Positions 36,457 through 46,255 of a stretch of 64,000 nt of DNA are shown one piece after another. The notes beneath the pieces are model-generated. The model did no database searches and had not been told where the DNA came from. It was given only the letters and a program-made list of their open reading frames with translations. The stretch comes from Chloroherpeton thalassium ATCC 35110 (GTDB lineage: Bacteria > Bacteroidota > Chlorobiia > Chlorobiales > Chloroherpetonaceae): contig NC_011026.1 in the NCBI RefSeq assembly GCF_000020525.1, positions 2,710,001-2,774,000 on the forward strand, read 5' to 3'. A program made the translations under genes and the position numbers. Every line of letters starts with the position of its first letter. Position 1 is the first letter of the stretch.

Positions 36457-36828
36457 CTACATCAAGCTTTCCAATTGACTCAATAGCTGCTCAATATCAA
36501 ACGGCTTATGAATAAACGCGACTTTAGGCTCTTGCAATATTTTAATGACGTCAATTTCCTTTTCAAATCCTGTGATAATAATTACAGGCAAACTTGGATT
36601 TTTTTCCCGAAGCTTTTCTAACAGCTTGTCTCCACGCATTCTCGGCATTATTAAATCTGTAATCACCGCATCAATTTGAGACGAATTTATCTCGTACTTT
36701 TTCAACGCTTGCTCACCATCTTCAGCTAAGAGCACTTCATACTCCCCTTCTAACACATCATATAGCAACTCCCGTATTAGTTCTTCATCATCAACCACTA
36801 AAACGGTCTTCTTATTGTTGGTTTGCAT
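36457..36828 (-). CDS. Stand-alone receiver-domain response regulator
   Basis: 123 residues, a single CheY-like receiver: acidic pocket VVDDEEL near residue 12, phospho-acceptor Asp in AVITDLIMPRMRG (about residue 60), Thr in VIIITGF and Lys in FIHKPFD. No output domain follows. Such proteins relay phosphate or act by protein contact. No histidine kinase is adjacent; the partial PAS protein at the right end of the window is 26 kb away. Confidence 0.9.
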   Translation of the reverse strand: MQTNNKKTVLVVDDEELIRELLYDVLEGEYEVLLAEDGEQALKKYEINSSQIDAVITDLIMPRMRGDKLLEKLREKNPSLPVIIITGFEKEIDVIKILQEPKVAFIHKPFDIEQLLSQLESLM

Positions 36829-37272
36829 CTTTTAATAAATAGTTTTCTTCAAAAACGCTGTACCGACATTGCCTTTTTGAATTCTTTGGCAAGATGTATG
36901 CAACACACGTTTATGCTCAAAATGAATAGACTTTTTTTGAGATGATCTTTAAAGGCAATTGTATTCTAAGTGCAACAGCACGCACTTATGAGGCGTTCAG
37001 CCTGGTGAACATAACAAAAGTTTCTGAAACATTTGCGACCAAGCCAAGATTTAAACTTGCTCGAGACAACTGCTTCAGAGACTCATAAAATGATGAGCTC
37101 ATCGGGCTTTGGGTTTTCTATGGATTAATATAAGTTATTTTTCTAAATATCAACTCCCGTAACCCTTGTACAACTTCACCCGAATTATCTGCTTTACCCG
37201 TTTTTTTGCTATTTTATGTTTATACTTTACGGCAAGCGCATTGCATCAAAAAACAATACATTTTAGAGTTAC
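36829..37272. other. Intergenic region, nothing recognised
   Basis: 444 AT-rich bases between the divergent receiver and permease genes. It must hold both promoters, but no convincing promoter pair, operator, hairpin or small gene was picked out. Confidence 0.5.
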
Positions 37273-38802
37273 TTGCTAAAGAAAAAAATCGTTCCAGACC
37301 CGTTGGACAAGGAAAATCAAACTACAGCTGAACGCAAACTAGGATTTTTAGAACGGCTCATTCCCGGATATAGATTTATTCAAAGAGGGCAATACAAATC
37401 AGGCATTCTGACACTCACCGTTGCCTTTAGTTTCGTTCTTCTTGCAGCATTTAGAATTCAGTTGATTGTTGGCAGCCTAAAATCTTTTTTCCTATCCGCG
37501 TTTTTGGCAATTCTATCATGGAGCGAATTTATTGATATTTTCTCTGCCGACATTTTAGAATTTTGGATCGGGGCATTTTACCTCATCTTTATACTTACCA
37601 TTATTTACCGCTCGTCGCATAAAGCACTTTTAAAACCACAGCTACCAAAATCATCGGAACAGAGTTTTAGCCAATGGCAACTGGCGTGGAAGGAATTTCT
37701 GAAAAAAAAAGTGGCGCTAAGTGCTCTTTTTATTGCATTTCTACTTTATACAATTGCGTTCTTAGCTCCGTTTCTCGCGCCTTACGCACCAAATTCACAA
37801 AAGGACTTCATCGTTACGGCCTACCAACCGCCTCTTTCTAAATTTGATGTTTTGGTTTTTCAAGAAGAAAAGAAAAGCTTCATTCCACTCCGACAAGACC
37901 GCTCACTCACAGCAACTGTTGCCAACGAACTGATTCGCCAAAATGAATGGCTGCGGCTCAGAGGAAATACGGCAGAGTTCGAATTTGTCAACGCCTATCA
38001 AATTGAAGGCACATCTGTTGTTTATAAGCAAGGCTCTCGAGTTAAATCAGAGCCGCTCACGAGCTTTCGAGACCATGATAAGCTCGCCAAAACAGCTTCT
38101 AATGAAAATCTGCCATTTGTGGAGCAACGAACATTTTTGTTAGGCACAGATCAATATGGACGCGATATTTTTAGCAGGGTGATTTATGGTTCTCGAATTT
38201 CTCTCTCTATTGGATTTCTGGTTGTACTTATTGCCGTTACTTTGGGAACGATTCTTGGCGTCGTTTCTGGCTATTTTGGCGGGTTTACGGACGGTCTTAT
38301 CATGCGCTTTGTGGATATTTTGATCGCATTTCCGGGGTTATTTTTAATCTTAATTATTATTTCGGCTTTTGGGAATTCTATTTTTTTGATAGTCCTCACC
38401 TTATCTTTCACGGGTTGGATGGGCGTTTCAAGATTAGTTAGGGGACAAATTCTTTCTTTGAAAGAGCAAGAGTTTATTTTAGCAGCGAAAGCGCTTGGCC
38501 TGTCAAATGCAAGAATCATATTCAGGCATTTAGTTCCAAATTCCCTAACGCCTGTTATTGTAGCTGCAACGCTCAGAATTGGCAGCATTATTCTAACAGA
38601 AGCCGGTCTTTCTTTTCTTGGACTTGGCGTGCAACCGCCGACCGCCAGTTGGGGAAATATCATCAACGAGGGACGCGATAATCTGTTAAATCATTGGTGG
38701 ATTTCAACTTTTCCAGGCCTTTCAATTGTGCTCACAGTAGTTTGTTTCAACCTCATCGGAGATGGTATCCGCGATGCGATCGATCCCAGAATGAGAGATT
38801 AA
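37273..38802 (+). CDS. ABC transporter permease, OppC/DppC type, with extended N-terminus
   Basis: 509 residues, much longer than the usual 290-300. Residues 1-115 add two or three extra membrane segments before the standard permease. The OppC_N-like segment (WKEFLKKKVALSALFIAF...FLAPYAP) begins near residue 136, a soluble loop of about 130 residues follows, then the permease core (LGTDQYGRDIFSRVIYGSRISL) and the EAA loop (LAAKALGLSNARIIFRHLVPN) that contacts the ATPase. The start is a TTG with weak AGAG upstream. No other transporter subunit is adjacent. Substrate (peptide or other) unknown. Confidence 0.85.
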   Translation: MLKKKIVPDPLDKENQTTAERKLGFLERLIPGYRFIQRGQYKSGILTLTVAFSFVLLAAFRIQLIVGSLKSFFLSAFLAILSWSEFIDIFSADILEFWIGAFYLIFILTIIYRSSHKALLKPQLPKSSEQSFSQWQLAWKEFLKKKVALSALFIAFLLYTIAFLAPFLAPYAPNSQKDFIVTAYQPPLSKFDVLVFQEEKKSFIPLRQDRSLTATVANELIRQNEWLRLRGNTAEFEFVNAYQIEGTSVVYKQGSRVKSEPLTSFRDHDKLAKTASNENLPFVEQRTFLLGTDQYGRDIFSRVIYGSRISLSIGFLVVLIAVTLGTILGVVSGYFGGFTDGLIMRFVDILIAFPGLFLILIIISAFGNSIFLIVLTLSFTGWMGVSRLVRGQILSLKEQEFILAAKALGLSNARIIFRHLVPNSLTPVIVAATLRIGSIILTEAGLSFLGLGVQPPTASWGNIINEGRDNLLNHWWISTFPGLSIVLTVVCFNLIGDGIRDAIDPRMRD

Positions 38803-38943
38803 TTAACAAACCGCTTTCTCATATCGATAGGAAAGCTTTCTTTTTTTCAATTAAAAACCACAAATTAGAGCCTTACGCTACTTGGAAATTTCATAAATTT
38901 AAGTTCAAGAAACCTAAGTACACACTCATATTCATTTCTTAAG

Positions 38944-39765
38944 ATGCAAATTATAGAGTTTTTGCTGTCGCTATTTGTTTTTATCCTGTATTTAGCAACA
39001 GCGTCTTTTTATCTGATTCATTTTTTCACGGATTCCGCGTGGTCACTTAAGGCCAAGCGCCCATTGCTCATCGCCACGTTTTCAGCTCACCTCATCTTTA
39101 TTAGTGCGCTAACAGCGATGAACGGGTACATTCCCATCGCATCGCTATATCAAATTATGACTATGATAGCACTGACGCTATCGTTCGTTTATTTAATTAT
39201 AGAGTTTAAAACGGAAGCTCACGAGACTGGCGGTTTTGTCATTTCTTTGGCAACCCTATTTCAAATGATTTCCACGATTTACTTTTCAACGGTTAAAAGC
39301 ATCGATCCCGCAATTAAAAATTGGATCATAGAAGTGCACATCCTAACAGCTTTTTTGGGATACAGCGCTATTTTTATCGCCGGAATTTATGGAATGCTTT
39401 ATCTGATTTTATATCGCCAAATTCAATCGAACCATTTCGGCCTGCTCTACCAACGCTTGCCGAACCTGGAAATCATGGAAAAAATGAGTTATACATCAAT
39501 TGTCCATGGTTTTTTTTTCATGTCAGTCGCGATTGTGGCTGGACTCATTGAAATTCCAAGAACGCACCAAAGCCCATCCCTTTTGCTAACAGATCCGAAA
39601 CTCATTGGAGTGCTGATTATTTGGACTTCTTATGGAATTGGGTTGTTGGTAAAAATCAAATTGGGCTGGAATGGCAGAAAAATGGCAATATTGTTTGTAG
39701 CAGGCTTAGTATTAACATTTTTTTCAATCACGTTTTTTAATCTTTTTTCGGCCAGATTTCACTAA
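38944..39765 (+). CDS. CcsA/HemX-like membrane protein
   Basis: 273 residues with about eight membrane helices. It belongs to the cytochrome c assembly (CcsA/CcmC/HemX) superfamily: the SLYQIMTMIALTLSFVYLIIE and HILTAFLGYSAIFIAGIYGMLYLILY helices carry the usual conserved histidines. A family member directly before hemA is the usual hemX position; HemX in Bacillus lowers HemA levels, whereas CcsA handles haem for cytochrome c. The sequence alone does not decide. A nine-T run at 39510-39518 is in frame. Confidence 0.75.
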   Translation: MQIIEFLLSLFVFILYLATASFYLIHFFTDSAWSLKAKRPLLIATFSAHLIFISALTAMNGYIPIASLYQIMTMIALTLSFVYLIIEFKTEAHETGGFVISLATLFQMISTIYFSTVKSIDPAIKNWIIEVHILTAFLGYSAIFIAGIYGMLYLILYRQIQSNHFGLLYQRLPNLEIMEKMSYTSIVHGFFFMSVAIVAGLIEIPRTHQSPSLLLTDPKLIGVLIIWTSYGIGLLVKIKLGWNGRKMAILFVAGLVLTFFSITFFNLFSARFH

Positions 39766-39893
39766 ACCTAACTGGATTTTATACAGGATTATATTTGCGT
39801 GATATTTTGAAAAAGGTCAAAGATGATATATATTTTGAACGCTGTAGCTCTTTTACAGAAATAAACCCCGTAAGCTAAAAAAACAAGCTAACT

Positions 39894-41207
39894 ATGAACT
39901 TGATCGCCGTAGGAGTAAATCATAACACCGCGCCTATTGAGCTTCGCGAAAAGATATCACTTACCGATTCAATGGCTCGCAGTCTACTTACCGAGCTTAT
40001 TGACAGTAAGCTTGCGTCCGAAGCTTTAGTACTTTCTACTTGTAATCGTACGGAACTTTATGTAGTTCCCGCCATGCCTGAAGTTACGGCAAATTATTTG
40101 AAGGATTACCTCATCGCTCACAAAGGGGTTCGTAAAGAAGTTACTCGCGATCACTTTTTCAATTATTTTGCTTGTGGCGCTGCTCGGCATTTTTATAATG
40201 TCGCTTGTGCCATCGATTCCTTAATTCTCGGGGAAGTACAAATTATTGGCCAGGTTAAAACAGCTTATAATCGAGCTGTTGAGATGAAAACGGTCGGGCC
40301 AATTCTCAACAAGATGTGTCACACCGGGTTTGGTTTAGCAAATCGTGTTCGTAGTAAAACCAAGCTTACCGCTGGTGCAGTTTCTGTAAGCTATGCAGCT
40401 GTAGAGCTAACCCAAAAGATTTATTCTGATGTTTCTACAAAAAACATCTTGCTTGTTGGCGCGGGCGACACGGCCAAACTTGCTGCGAAAAATCTTTTAG
40501 ATAAACGTGTCCGTGATTTTTATATCACCAACCGTACTTACGAAAAAGCAGAACTTCTTGCACAAGAATTAGGCACTGGCAAAATATTGCCATTAGAAGA
40601 AATGACGGAGCGCTTACATGAATTTGACATTGTTGTAACCGCTGTTGGTGGAAATGACCATATTATTAAAAAAGAGCATGTCGCCGCTGCGATGCAAAAA
40701 CGCCATCGCGATCCGATTTTGATCCTTGACTTGGGTTTGCCGCGCAACGTTGCACCAGAAGTCGGACAAGTTAACAATGTGTTCCTTAAAGACATTGACG
40801 ACTTGAAAATGATTATCGACAGCAATCTTGAGAAGCGACGCGCCGAAATTCCAAAAGTCAAGCATTTCATCCAAAAAGAATTGATTGAATACGCTCGCTG
40901 GTACTTCTCACTTGAGGTTAAACCGACTATTGTGGATCTTCAAGAGAAATTCTTTGAAATCAAAGCCCTTGAACTGGCGCGCATTAAAAATAAAGTTTCT
41001 GCTGAAGAGTATGAACGTATGGAACAACTCTCAGATAGAATTATCAAAAAGCTGCTTCACTTCCCTATCACAACACTGAAACAACAGACTGCCGATACAA
41101 CTGATCCAGTCTCGTTTATTAGAAACATCTTTGATCTAAAAGAACAAGAGGAAGAATTTCCTGGACTAACATTTCCAATCAACCTTAAAGAGCAGAATAA
41201 TAATTGA
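39894..41207 (+). CDS. hemA: Glutamyl-tRNA reductase
   Basis: 437 residues. First enzyme of the C5 tetrapyrrole pathway: it reduces glutamyl-tRNA to glutamate-1-semialdehyde. The N-terminal catalytic motif [13 protein letters not shown] contains the nucleophilic Cys; [14 protein letters not shown], an NADPH-binding [16 protein letters not shown] and a C-terminal dimerisation helix follow. It supplies both haem and bacteriochlorophyll precursors. Its stop overlaps the hemC start by four bases. Confidence 0.97.
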   Translation: MNLIAVGVNHNTAPIELREKISLTDSMARSLLTELIDSKLASEALVLSTCNRTELYVVPAMPEVTANYLKDYLIAHKGVRKEVTRDHFFNYFACGAARHFYNVACAIDSLILGEVQIIGQVKTAYNRAVEMKTVGPILNKMCHTGFGLANRVRSKTKLTAGAVSVSYAAVELTQKIYSDVSTKNILLVGAGDTAKLAAKNLLDKRVRDFYITNRTYEKAELLAQELGTGKILPLEEMTERLHEFDIVVTAVGGNDHIIKKEHVAAAMQKRHRDPILILDLGLPRNVAPEVGQVNNVFLKDIDDLKMIIDSNLEKRRAEIPKVKHFIQKELIEYARWYFSLEVKPTIVDLQEKFFEIKALELARIKNKVSAEEYERMEQLSDRIIKKLLHFPITTLKQQTADTTDPVSFIRNIFDLKEQEEEFPGLTFPINLKEQNNN

Positions 41208-42148
41208 AAAAGGCATTAATTATTGGCACAAGATCCAGCCCATTAGCGCTTTGGCAGGCTGAGTTTATTAAAGCGGAATTATCAAAACATTACCCGTCGC
41301 TTGACATATCACTTCGTCATATAAAAACAACTGGCGATAAAATCTTAGATGCTCCTCTTGCTAAGATTGGTGATAAGGGTCTTTTTACCCGGGAAATTGA
41401 GCATGTCATGCTTCGCAATGAAATTGATTTAGCGGTTCATAGCTTAAAAGACTTACCGACGGAAACGCCGGAAGGGTTGGTGATTACTGCTATCACCGAG
41501 CGCGAAGATAACCGCGATGTGCTCATCTCAAAAGGAAAATACACACTCAAAACTTTACCGCAAGGAGCTATTGTTGCAACAAGCAGCTTGCGTCGTCGTT
41601 CTCAGTTGTTGCACCTTCGTCCTGATCTTGAAGTCATCGACATGAGAGGCAACTTGAACACTCGCTTTAAGCGTTTTGAGGAAGGCGATGCTGAAGCAAT
41701 GTTGCTTGCATTTGCTGGTGTCCATCGCTTGGAGTTCTCAGAACACATCGCTGAAATTATTTCCTTTGATGATATCTTGCCTGCCGTTGGACAAGGCGCA
41801 TTAGGCATAGAAACACGAATCGACGATGAAGAAACTCGCGAGCTTCTTAAAGTCTTGAACCACGCGGAAACGGAACTTTGCACCAAATGCGAACGCAGCC
41901 TTCTCAGAACTTTAGAAGGTGGCTGTCAAATCCCAATCGGTGCACATGCAAGAATTGAAAATGGCACTTTCCATTTCGCTACTTATGTCGGTTCTATTGA
42001 TGGCAAACGCGCTATCAAAAAGTCACTTTCACGTGAAAATGTGACAACCGTTGAAGAAGCAGAGCAAATCGGAATCGAAGTAGCCGATGCTGCACGTGCC
42101 GCTGGAGCAAACGAGATTCTATGTGAAATTCGCACAGACAACGCATGA
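41204..42148 (+). CDS. hemC: Porphobilinogen deaminase (hydroxymethylbilane synthase)
   Basis: 314 residues from a TTG that overlaps the hemA stop. It polymerises four porphobilinogens. Seen are [17 protein letters not shown] at the start, [22 protein letters not shown], and the dipyrromethane cofactor cysteine motif EGGCQIPIG. Translationally coupled to both neighbours. Confidence 0.97.
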   Translation: MKKALIIGTRSSPLALWQAEFIKAELSKHYPSLDISLRHIKTTGDKILDAPLAKIGDKGLFTREIEHVMLRNEIDLAVHSLKDLPTETPEGLVITAITEREDNRDVLISKGKYTLKTLPQGAIVATSSLRRRSQLLHLRPDLEVIDMRGNLNTRFKRFEEGDAEAMLLAFAGVHRLEFSEHIAEIISFDDILPAVGQGALGIETRIDDEETRELLKVLNHAETELCTKCERSLLRTLEGGCQIPIGAHARIENGTFHFATYVGSIDGKRAIKKSLSRENVTTVEEAEQIGIEVADAARAAGANEILCEIRTDNA

Positions 42149-42891
42149 AGACAGTTTTAGTTACTCGCCCAAAAGACCAAGCCGGCTCTCTTATAGCAGC
42201 TCTTTCAAAATTCAATTTGGGTTGCGAACTTTTTCCAACTATTGAAATTGCTGCTGTTCCCGGTTGGTCTTTGCCGGGGCTTTCCGGTTACGCAGGGATT
42301 TTCTTTACCAGCGTCAATAGCGTCAATTACTTATGCACACCGCTACAAAAAGATTTTCCCGAATTTGCCCGCGAAATTAATAAGCTCAAAGTTTTTGCTG
42401 TTGGAGTGAAAACGGCCAAAGCTTTAGCGAAGTTTAACATCTCTACCGAGGAACTTCCATCTCAGGCTTACGCAACTGATTTGATGGCTATGATAAAGCC
42501 AGAAGAAATTCAGAACAATAAATTTTTGTTTATCCGTGGCACACTTTCGTTAGGAATCATTCCTGCAGAAATTAGCAAGCACGGAGGCCTTTGCGATGAA
42601 ATCACCGTTTACGAAAACAAAATAGCTACTCCTCCACCCGACGAATTAGTCAGAATCAAATCTTTATTAGAACAAGGAAAAATTGATTGTATCGTTTTTA
42701 CAAGTCCGTCCACCGCAATTAATTTTTTCCAACTTCTCAATATTCAGTCACTTCCTGAAAAGACAAAAGTTGCGTCTATCGGGACGACAACCTCTGGCGC
42801 CCTTACAGACATGAATATCGCAACCGATATTATGCCAGATTACTCAACCTCAGAGGGACTTGCCGAAGCCATTGCGAACAGTCTTTATTAA
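42145..42891 (+). CDS. hemD: Uroporphyrinogen-III synthase
   Basis: 248 residues, start codon overlapping the hemC stop (ATGA). It closes hydroxymethylbilane with ring-D inversion. The family is poorly conserved, but the two-domain HemD pattern is clear: [25 protein letters not shown], then [22 protein letters not shown] and [13 protein letters not shown]. Usually hemB comes next in green sulfur bacteria; here it is 7.3 kb away. Confidence 0.93.
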   Translation: MKTVLVTRPKDQAGSLIAALSKFNLGCELFPTIEIAAVPGWSLPGLSGYAGIFFTSVNSVNYLCTPLQKDFPEFAREINKLKVFAVGVKTAKALAKFNISTEELPSQAYATDLMAMIKPEEIQNNKFLFIRGTLSLGIIPAEISKHGGLCDEITVYENKIATPPPDELVRIKSLLEQGKIDCIVFTSPSTAINFFQLLNIQSLPEKTKVASIGTTTSGALTDMNIATDIMPDYSTSEGLAEAIANSLY

Positions 42892-42899
42892 GACTGTTC
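42876..42899. terminator. Perfect hairpin spanning both stop codons of hemD and the patatin gene
   Basis: GAACAGTCTT-TATT-AAGACTGTTC is a perfect 10-bp stem with a 4-base loop. It contains the last codons of hemD and of the convergent patatin gene, whose ends overlap by four bases. It probably serves as a two-way transcription end. Confidence 0.7.
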
Positions 42900-43868
42900 G
42901 GTCAATGCTTTGCATAATGCGTTTAAATCTTTTTGCCGCTCACGAATCATTGCCTCCGCTGCCAGTTTAAGCATCCGTATATTTGTTTTGCTTGTGTTAT
43001 CTATCTCTGCATGACGCTCGCTTAATTTTGGCTGAAATCTATAATATCGCTTAAACCCATCAGTGTTAGTTAGTAACTGCGACATTTGATAATTCACTGA
43101 AAGGTCACTGCCATGCACAATAATATCCAACAAAGGTTCAGCCCATTGTATTAATCCCCATCCTTTGTCGTCTTGATAAGTCTGGACAAAATTTACATCT
43201 CCCGTGCCTAAAGAAACCATTAAGAAATCTTCTGCGTCGGGAAACATACTTTTGGCTTCAACAAAGGCACACATAGCCGGATTGTTTGCAAAGACACTTC
43301 CATCGACCAACGCATAGTATTCTTGAAGTCCTTGAGTGTGCAATTTTAGAGGCTTAAAGTATGTTGGCGCTGCTGAAGTCGCTCTTGCTACAATTTTCAT
43401 CGGAAAGTCATAATCCACAAACTCTTTGGCTCTTACACTTTTGAAGAAAAATGGTATCCGCCGTTCTATTTCATAGCTTGAGACTAAAAGATTGGTCATC
43501 GCTTCGCTTAGCATGGTTTCACCTAAATACTCATTCAATACATGTTCTAAACCCTGCACTTTGTACTTCTCTTCTGTAAGATTGCCAATTGCAGGAATTC
43601 GATACCAAACAGAGTTTGAAAAAATTGTAGTCCCTTCAACCTCATATAGAGAAATTAATTCTTGAGCTGAGTAATAAGGCTTGCCATCCTGGTCTGGCTT
43701 TGTTAAGGCCAAACCGAGCATCCCACCCGTTGAAGTCCCCGCAATCAAATCAAATAACTTAGCAATTGGCTTGTTTGTTATCCGTTCTATCTCTGTTAAA
43801 ACAATTGCAGGAATAATACCACGAATGCCGCCTCCATCAATCGATAAAATCTTGACTATTTTTCTCAT
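42888..43868 (-). CDS. Patatin-like phospholipase
   Basis: 326 residues. The patatin Ser-Asp dyad family is clear: oxyanion motif SIDGGGIRGIIP near residue 8, nucleophile motif AGTSTGGML near residue 44, and Asp in the ALVDGSVFANNP motif around residue 187. No signal peptide. Such enzymes release fatty acids from phospholipids; related CapV proteins are CBASS effectors, but no cyclic-nucleotide synthase is next to this gene. It lies at the start of the block inserted between hemD and hemB. Confidence 0.88.
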   Translation of the reverse strand: MRKIVKILSIDGGGIRGIIPAIVLTEIERITNKPIAKLFDLIAGTSTGGMLGLALTKPDQDGKPYYSAQELISLYEVEGTTIFSNSVWYRIPAIGNLTEEKYKVQGLEHVLNEYLGETMLSEAMTNLLVSSYEIERRIPFFFKSVRAKEFVDYDFPMKIVARATSAAPTYFKPLKLHTQGLQEYYALVDGSVFANNPAMCAFVEAKSMFPDAEDFLMVSLGTGDVNFVQTYQDDKGWGLIQWAEPLLDIIVHGSDLSVNYQMSQLLTNTDGFKRYYRFQPKLSERHAEIDNTSKTNIRMLKLAAEAMIRERQKDLNALCKALTEQS

Positions 43869-43890
43869 AAATGACTTAAACTGATTGCTT

Positions 43891-43970
43891 TTATGCTTTT
43901 AAATTTTTTGATAACAGGTAGGTTGCTTCTAAACAAAATAAATCTTTAATGATTGGTAGTGACGCAATTG
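43891..43970 (-). pseudogene. Detached 3' end of the IS-interrupted methyltransferase gene
   Basis: On the minus strand this segment reads on from the target sequence in the methyltransferase frame: IASLPIIKDLF, then CLEATYLLSKNLKA and TAA at 43891-43893. Removing the IS and one target copy fuses it exactly to the gene at 45154-45933. Confidence 0.8.
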
Positions 43971-43980
43971 GGGTTAGTGA
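43971..43980. repeat. Target-site duplication, left copy
   Basis: GGGTTAGTGA directly abuts the left IS end; an identical copy abuts the right end at 45189-45198. Confidence 0.92.
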
Positions 43981-45188
43981 CAGGCGAAACGCGCTATGTA
44001 GCCAGTCCATTTAGAAGTTTGAGCAAATATTTTTCATCCCAGCCAGCCATGAGTCTTTTCGTTGCCTGGCCTACCTTTGCGGTCTTTTCCTGCTTCACTA
44101 AATTCAATGCGATTCGCCTCAATATCGCCATATTTTCCGCTGTGTTTCTCTGCCGAATCCGCGATTCGTCCTCGCGAAATGCCACATCTAAAGTCCAATG
44201 TAATTTATTTTCTATTTCCCAATGTTTTCTCACAACTTTTAAACAATCTTCCGCCGATAATTTTGCGCTGCTAATATAATATCTTATATCAAACTCTTTT
44301 TCTTTCTTTATTCTTTGCGATTCTATCATCGCGACTGTTTTTATATTTTTCCATTCATCATTTGCTATTATTTTTTCTATTTCATTCGTTGCATAAGCAC
44401 AACGAATCTCTTCTCTTCCGTATGATGTTTCGTCTGTTTTTGCGAAATCTATTTCATACCCTTCTCCTTCATTATCGGCTGCTAATTTAAAATATTCAAT
44501 GACGGATTGATGTAATTTCGGTTGATTTCCTTTGAGCGCAAGCACATAATCAGCATCTTTTTCTACGATTTTTTCGGCAATTTCAGTTTGGCAGCCCATT
44601 GCGTCAATGCTTACCAAACATCCCTTCAAATCCAAAAAATTCAACAATTCTGGAATGGCTGTGATTTCGTTAGAGTTCTCTTCAGTCTTGATTTGTCCGA
44701 TAACGAGCGCGGTTTCAGTCGCCCATGCGCTGACCAAATGAAGCGGAGATTTGCCATTTTTTTTGTCGGCAGAACCGCGCAAAGTTTTGCAATCTATGGC
44801 GATGTGTTCGCCGCTAAAAAACAGGCGAAAACTGTTTGCCCAAGTCATAAAACAGGCTTCAAACTCGTCAGGTGAAAGTTTAGCAAGCACATTATTAAAC
44901 GTATCGTGAGAAGGAATCCCGTTTGGAAGTGCTAAAAAAGTTTGAAACCATTCTTTTTTAGAATGTCCAAATTGTTCTATTTCAACGAAATTATTTGCCC
45001 CGGAAATCATCGCACAAACAGCAATAATAAGAATATCAAGGAAGTTATGTCGTTTGTTTAAGGTCTCACGTCTTGGGTCTTTTAAGCTCTTGAAATATTC
45101 TGAAAAGCTTTTTACAGCCTCATAATTCATATTATTATCCGTTATTTGTTTTATTATTTTATCCCTTTCACATAGCGCGTTTCGCCTG
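43981..45188 (-). mobile_element. Insertion sequence, ISAs1 family, 1208 bp
   Basis: Ends are 19-bp perfect inverted repeats, CAGGCGAAACGCGCTATGT on the left and its complement on the right. One transposase gene fills the interior. A perfect 10-bp target duplication flanks it, as expected for ISAs1 elements (8-10 bp). The intact gene, intact ends and exact duplication indicate a recent, complete insertion. Confidence 0.95.
43994..45130 (-). CDS. ISAs1-family DDE transposase
   Basis: 378 residues, full length. It has the family N-terminus (FSEYFKSLKDPRRETLNKRH), then LDILIIAVCAMISGANNF, and the catalytic signatures HIAIDCKTLRGS (first Asp), VSIDAMGCQ (second Asp), GNQPKLH and RKHWEIENKLHWTLDVAFREDE (Glu). 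Reading frame intact, so probably active. Confidence 0.95.
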   Translation of the reverse strand: MNYEAVKSFSEYFKSLKDPRRETLNKRHNFLDILIIAVCAMISGANNFVEIEQFGHSKKEWFQTFLALPNGIPSHDTFNNVLAKLSPDEFEACFMTWANSFRLFFSGEHIAIDCKTLRGSADKKNGKSPLHLVSAWATETALVIGQIKTEENSNEITAIPELLNFLDLKGCLVSIDAMGCQTEIAEKIVEKDADYVLALKGNQPKLHQSVIEYFKLAADNEGEGYEIDFAKTDETSYGREEIRCAYATNEIEKIIANDEWKNIKTVAMIESQRIKKEKEFDIRYYISSAKLSAEDCLKVVRKHWEIENKLHWTLDVAFREDESRIRQRNTAENMAILRRIALNLVKQEKTAKVGQATKRLMAGWDEKYLLKLLNGLAT

Positions 45189-45933
45189 GGGTTAGTGAAA
45201 GCTCAGGTATCCCAAATTTCATTTTAAACACTGGCCTTAATAAATAATAAGATTCTTTTTCGATCTGCATCCCTGCATTTAATGCTGCAATTTTAAACTT
45301 ATCTATTGTTAATTGAATTTGTCTTAATCGCTTAACTTCTTCAATGTCTGCCTTTCGCCCTGTTTTTATAGTCCAATTAAATATGGGGTCAGGAAGATAA
45401 TGCAGAAAAGGAATGTATCCCCAAAAATTCTTTAGCGTGTGCTGATGCGCACCGTATGGCGAGGTATAAGGGGGGAAACTTACGAGCACGCGCCCGTTTT
45501 GATTCAAAAATCCACTGATGTTTTGAAGAGCAAGTTCAGGATTGTCTAAGTGTTCAATCACATCTCTTAAAATTAATAGATCAAATCGCTCTTTCCATTC
45601 ATTCCTGATGGCATCCTGAAAGATGCCGTGCTTTTGCAGGTTAATGTTTAATGCCAAGCTCGCATTCATTTTTCTGCCCGTCTGCAATCTGGGTTCAACA
45701 ATATCTGTGCCCAGCCCAAACCCACCTCCATTTTGGATAAGCGCTGCCAAAACGCCGCCTTCTGCACAACCGATTTCTACAATAGCGGCATTTTCAATGC
45801 GAATATGATTCTTTTTGAAGTAGGGAATTAAAACCTCTTTGCCAAAGCGATATTGATATCCCCAGTAATACCTCTCATTTTTTGATAAACTGTTATCATT
45901 CAGAATCTTATTAAGAGTAGAAACTGAAACCAT
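45154..45933 (-). pseudogene. SAM-dependent methyltransferase gene truncated by the ISAs1 element
   Basis: 259 residues in the present frame. Class I methyltransferase fold: VEIGCAEGG (SAM-binding glycine loop, about residue 52), LLILRDVIEHLDNPE, and VLVSFPPY. The last ten residues (GETRYVKGIK and stop) are encoded inside the IS end. The original frame continued into 43891-43970 and gave about 26 further residues ending YLLSKNLKA. The core domain is intact, so the truncated protein could still fold, but the natural C-terminus is lost. Substrate unknown; SAM methyltransferases of this shape often act on small molecules or sugars. Confidence 0.82.
45189..45198. repeat. Target-site duplication, right copy
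   Basis: GGGTTAGTGA, identical to 43971-43980, lying inside the methyltransferase coding sequence. Confidence 0.92.
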
Positions 45934-46012
45934 TCGCTAAAGTATTTATTAAAAGGAAGTTTTTTATACATTGGCAAAATACAAAAAGCTTGAAAGAAGT
46001 GATTAAAATGCG

Positions 46013-46040
46013 AAAGGCGAACTCAAGCCTGTTCGCCTTT
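46013..46040 (-). terminator. Hairpin in the 322-base gap before the methyltransferase
   Basis: AAAGGCGAAC / GTTCGCCTTT with an 8-base loop and a moderately T-rich tail on the minus strand. It probably ends the transcript of the inositol-monophosphatase-family gene. The rest of 45934-46255 is AT-rich and shows no gene. Confidence 0.75.
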
Positions 46041-46255
46041 CTGTAATTCTTATCTTGTAAGTCATCCACATAAGTGGCTGAAAGCGTTTATACGCTGTTT
46101 ATTTTTTCTGATATGTCCTCGGAAAGCATATTATTTATCTCTTGCAGCCCTCCTTTCAATTTACAAAGACCTCTCATGAGTTATAGTTCGAGAATGCTAT
46201 TTTATTGTTTCAAATATTTTCAATTTTTTTATAAAAAAGTTTGATATACAAAGAA

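Noticed and set aside
36829-37272. Missed small gene in the 444-base gap
   Set aside because: No open frame with a ribosome site or recognisable motif on either strand.
39510-39518. Third homopolymer frameshift, at a nine-T run in the CcsA-like gene
   Set aside because: The run is in frame (Gly-Phe-Phe-Phe) and the protein continues normally to full length.
42888-43868. CBASS defence system with the patatin as effector
   Set aside because: No cGAS/DncV-type nucleotidyltransferase or accessory gene lies nearby, so only a stand-alone patatin is supported.
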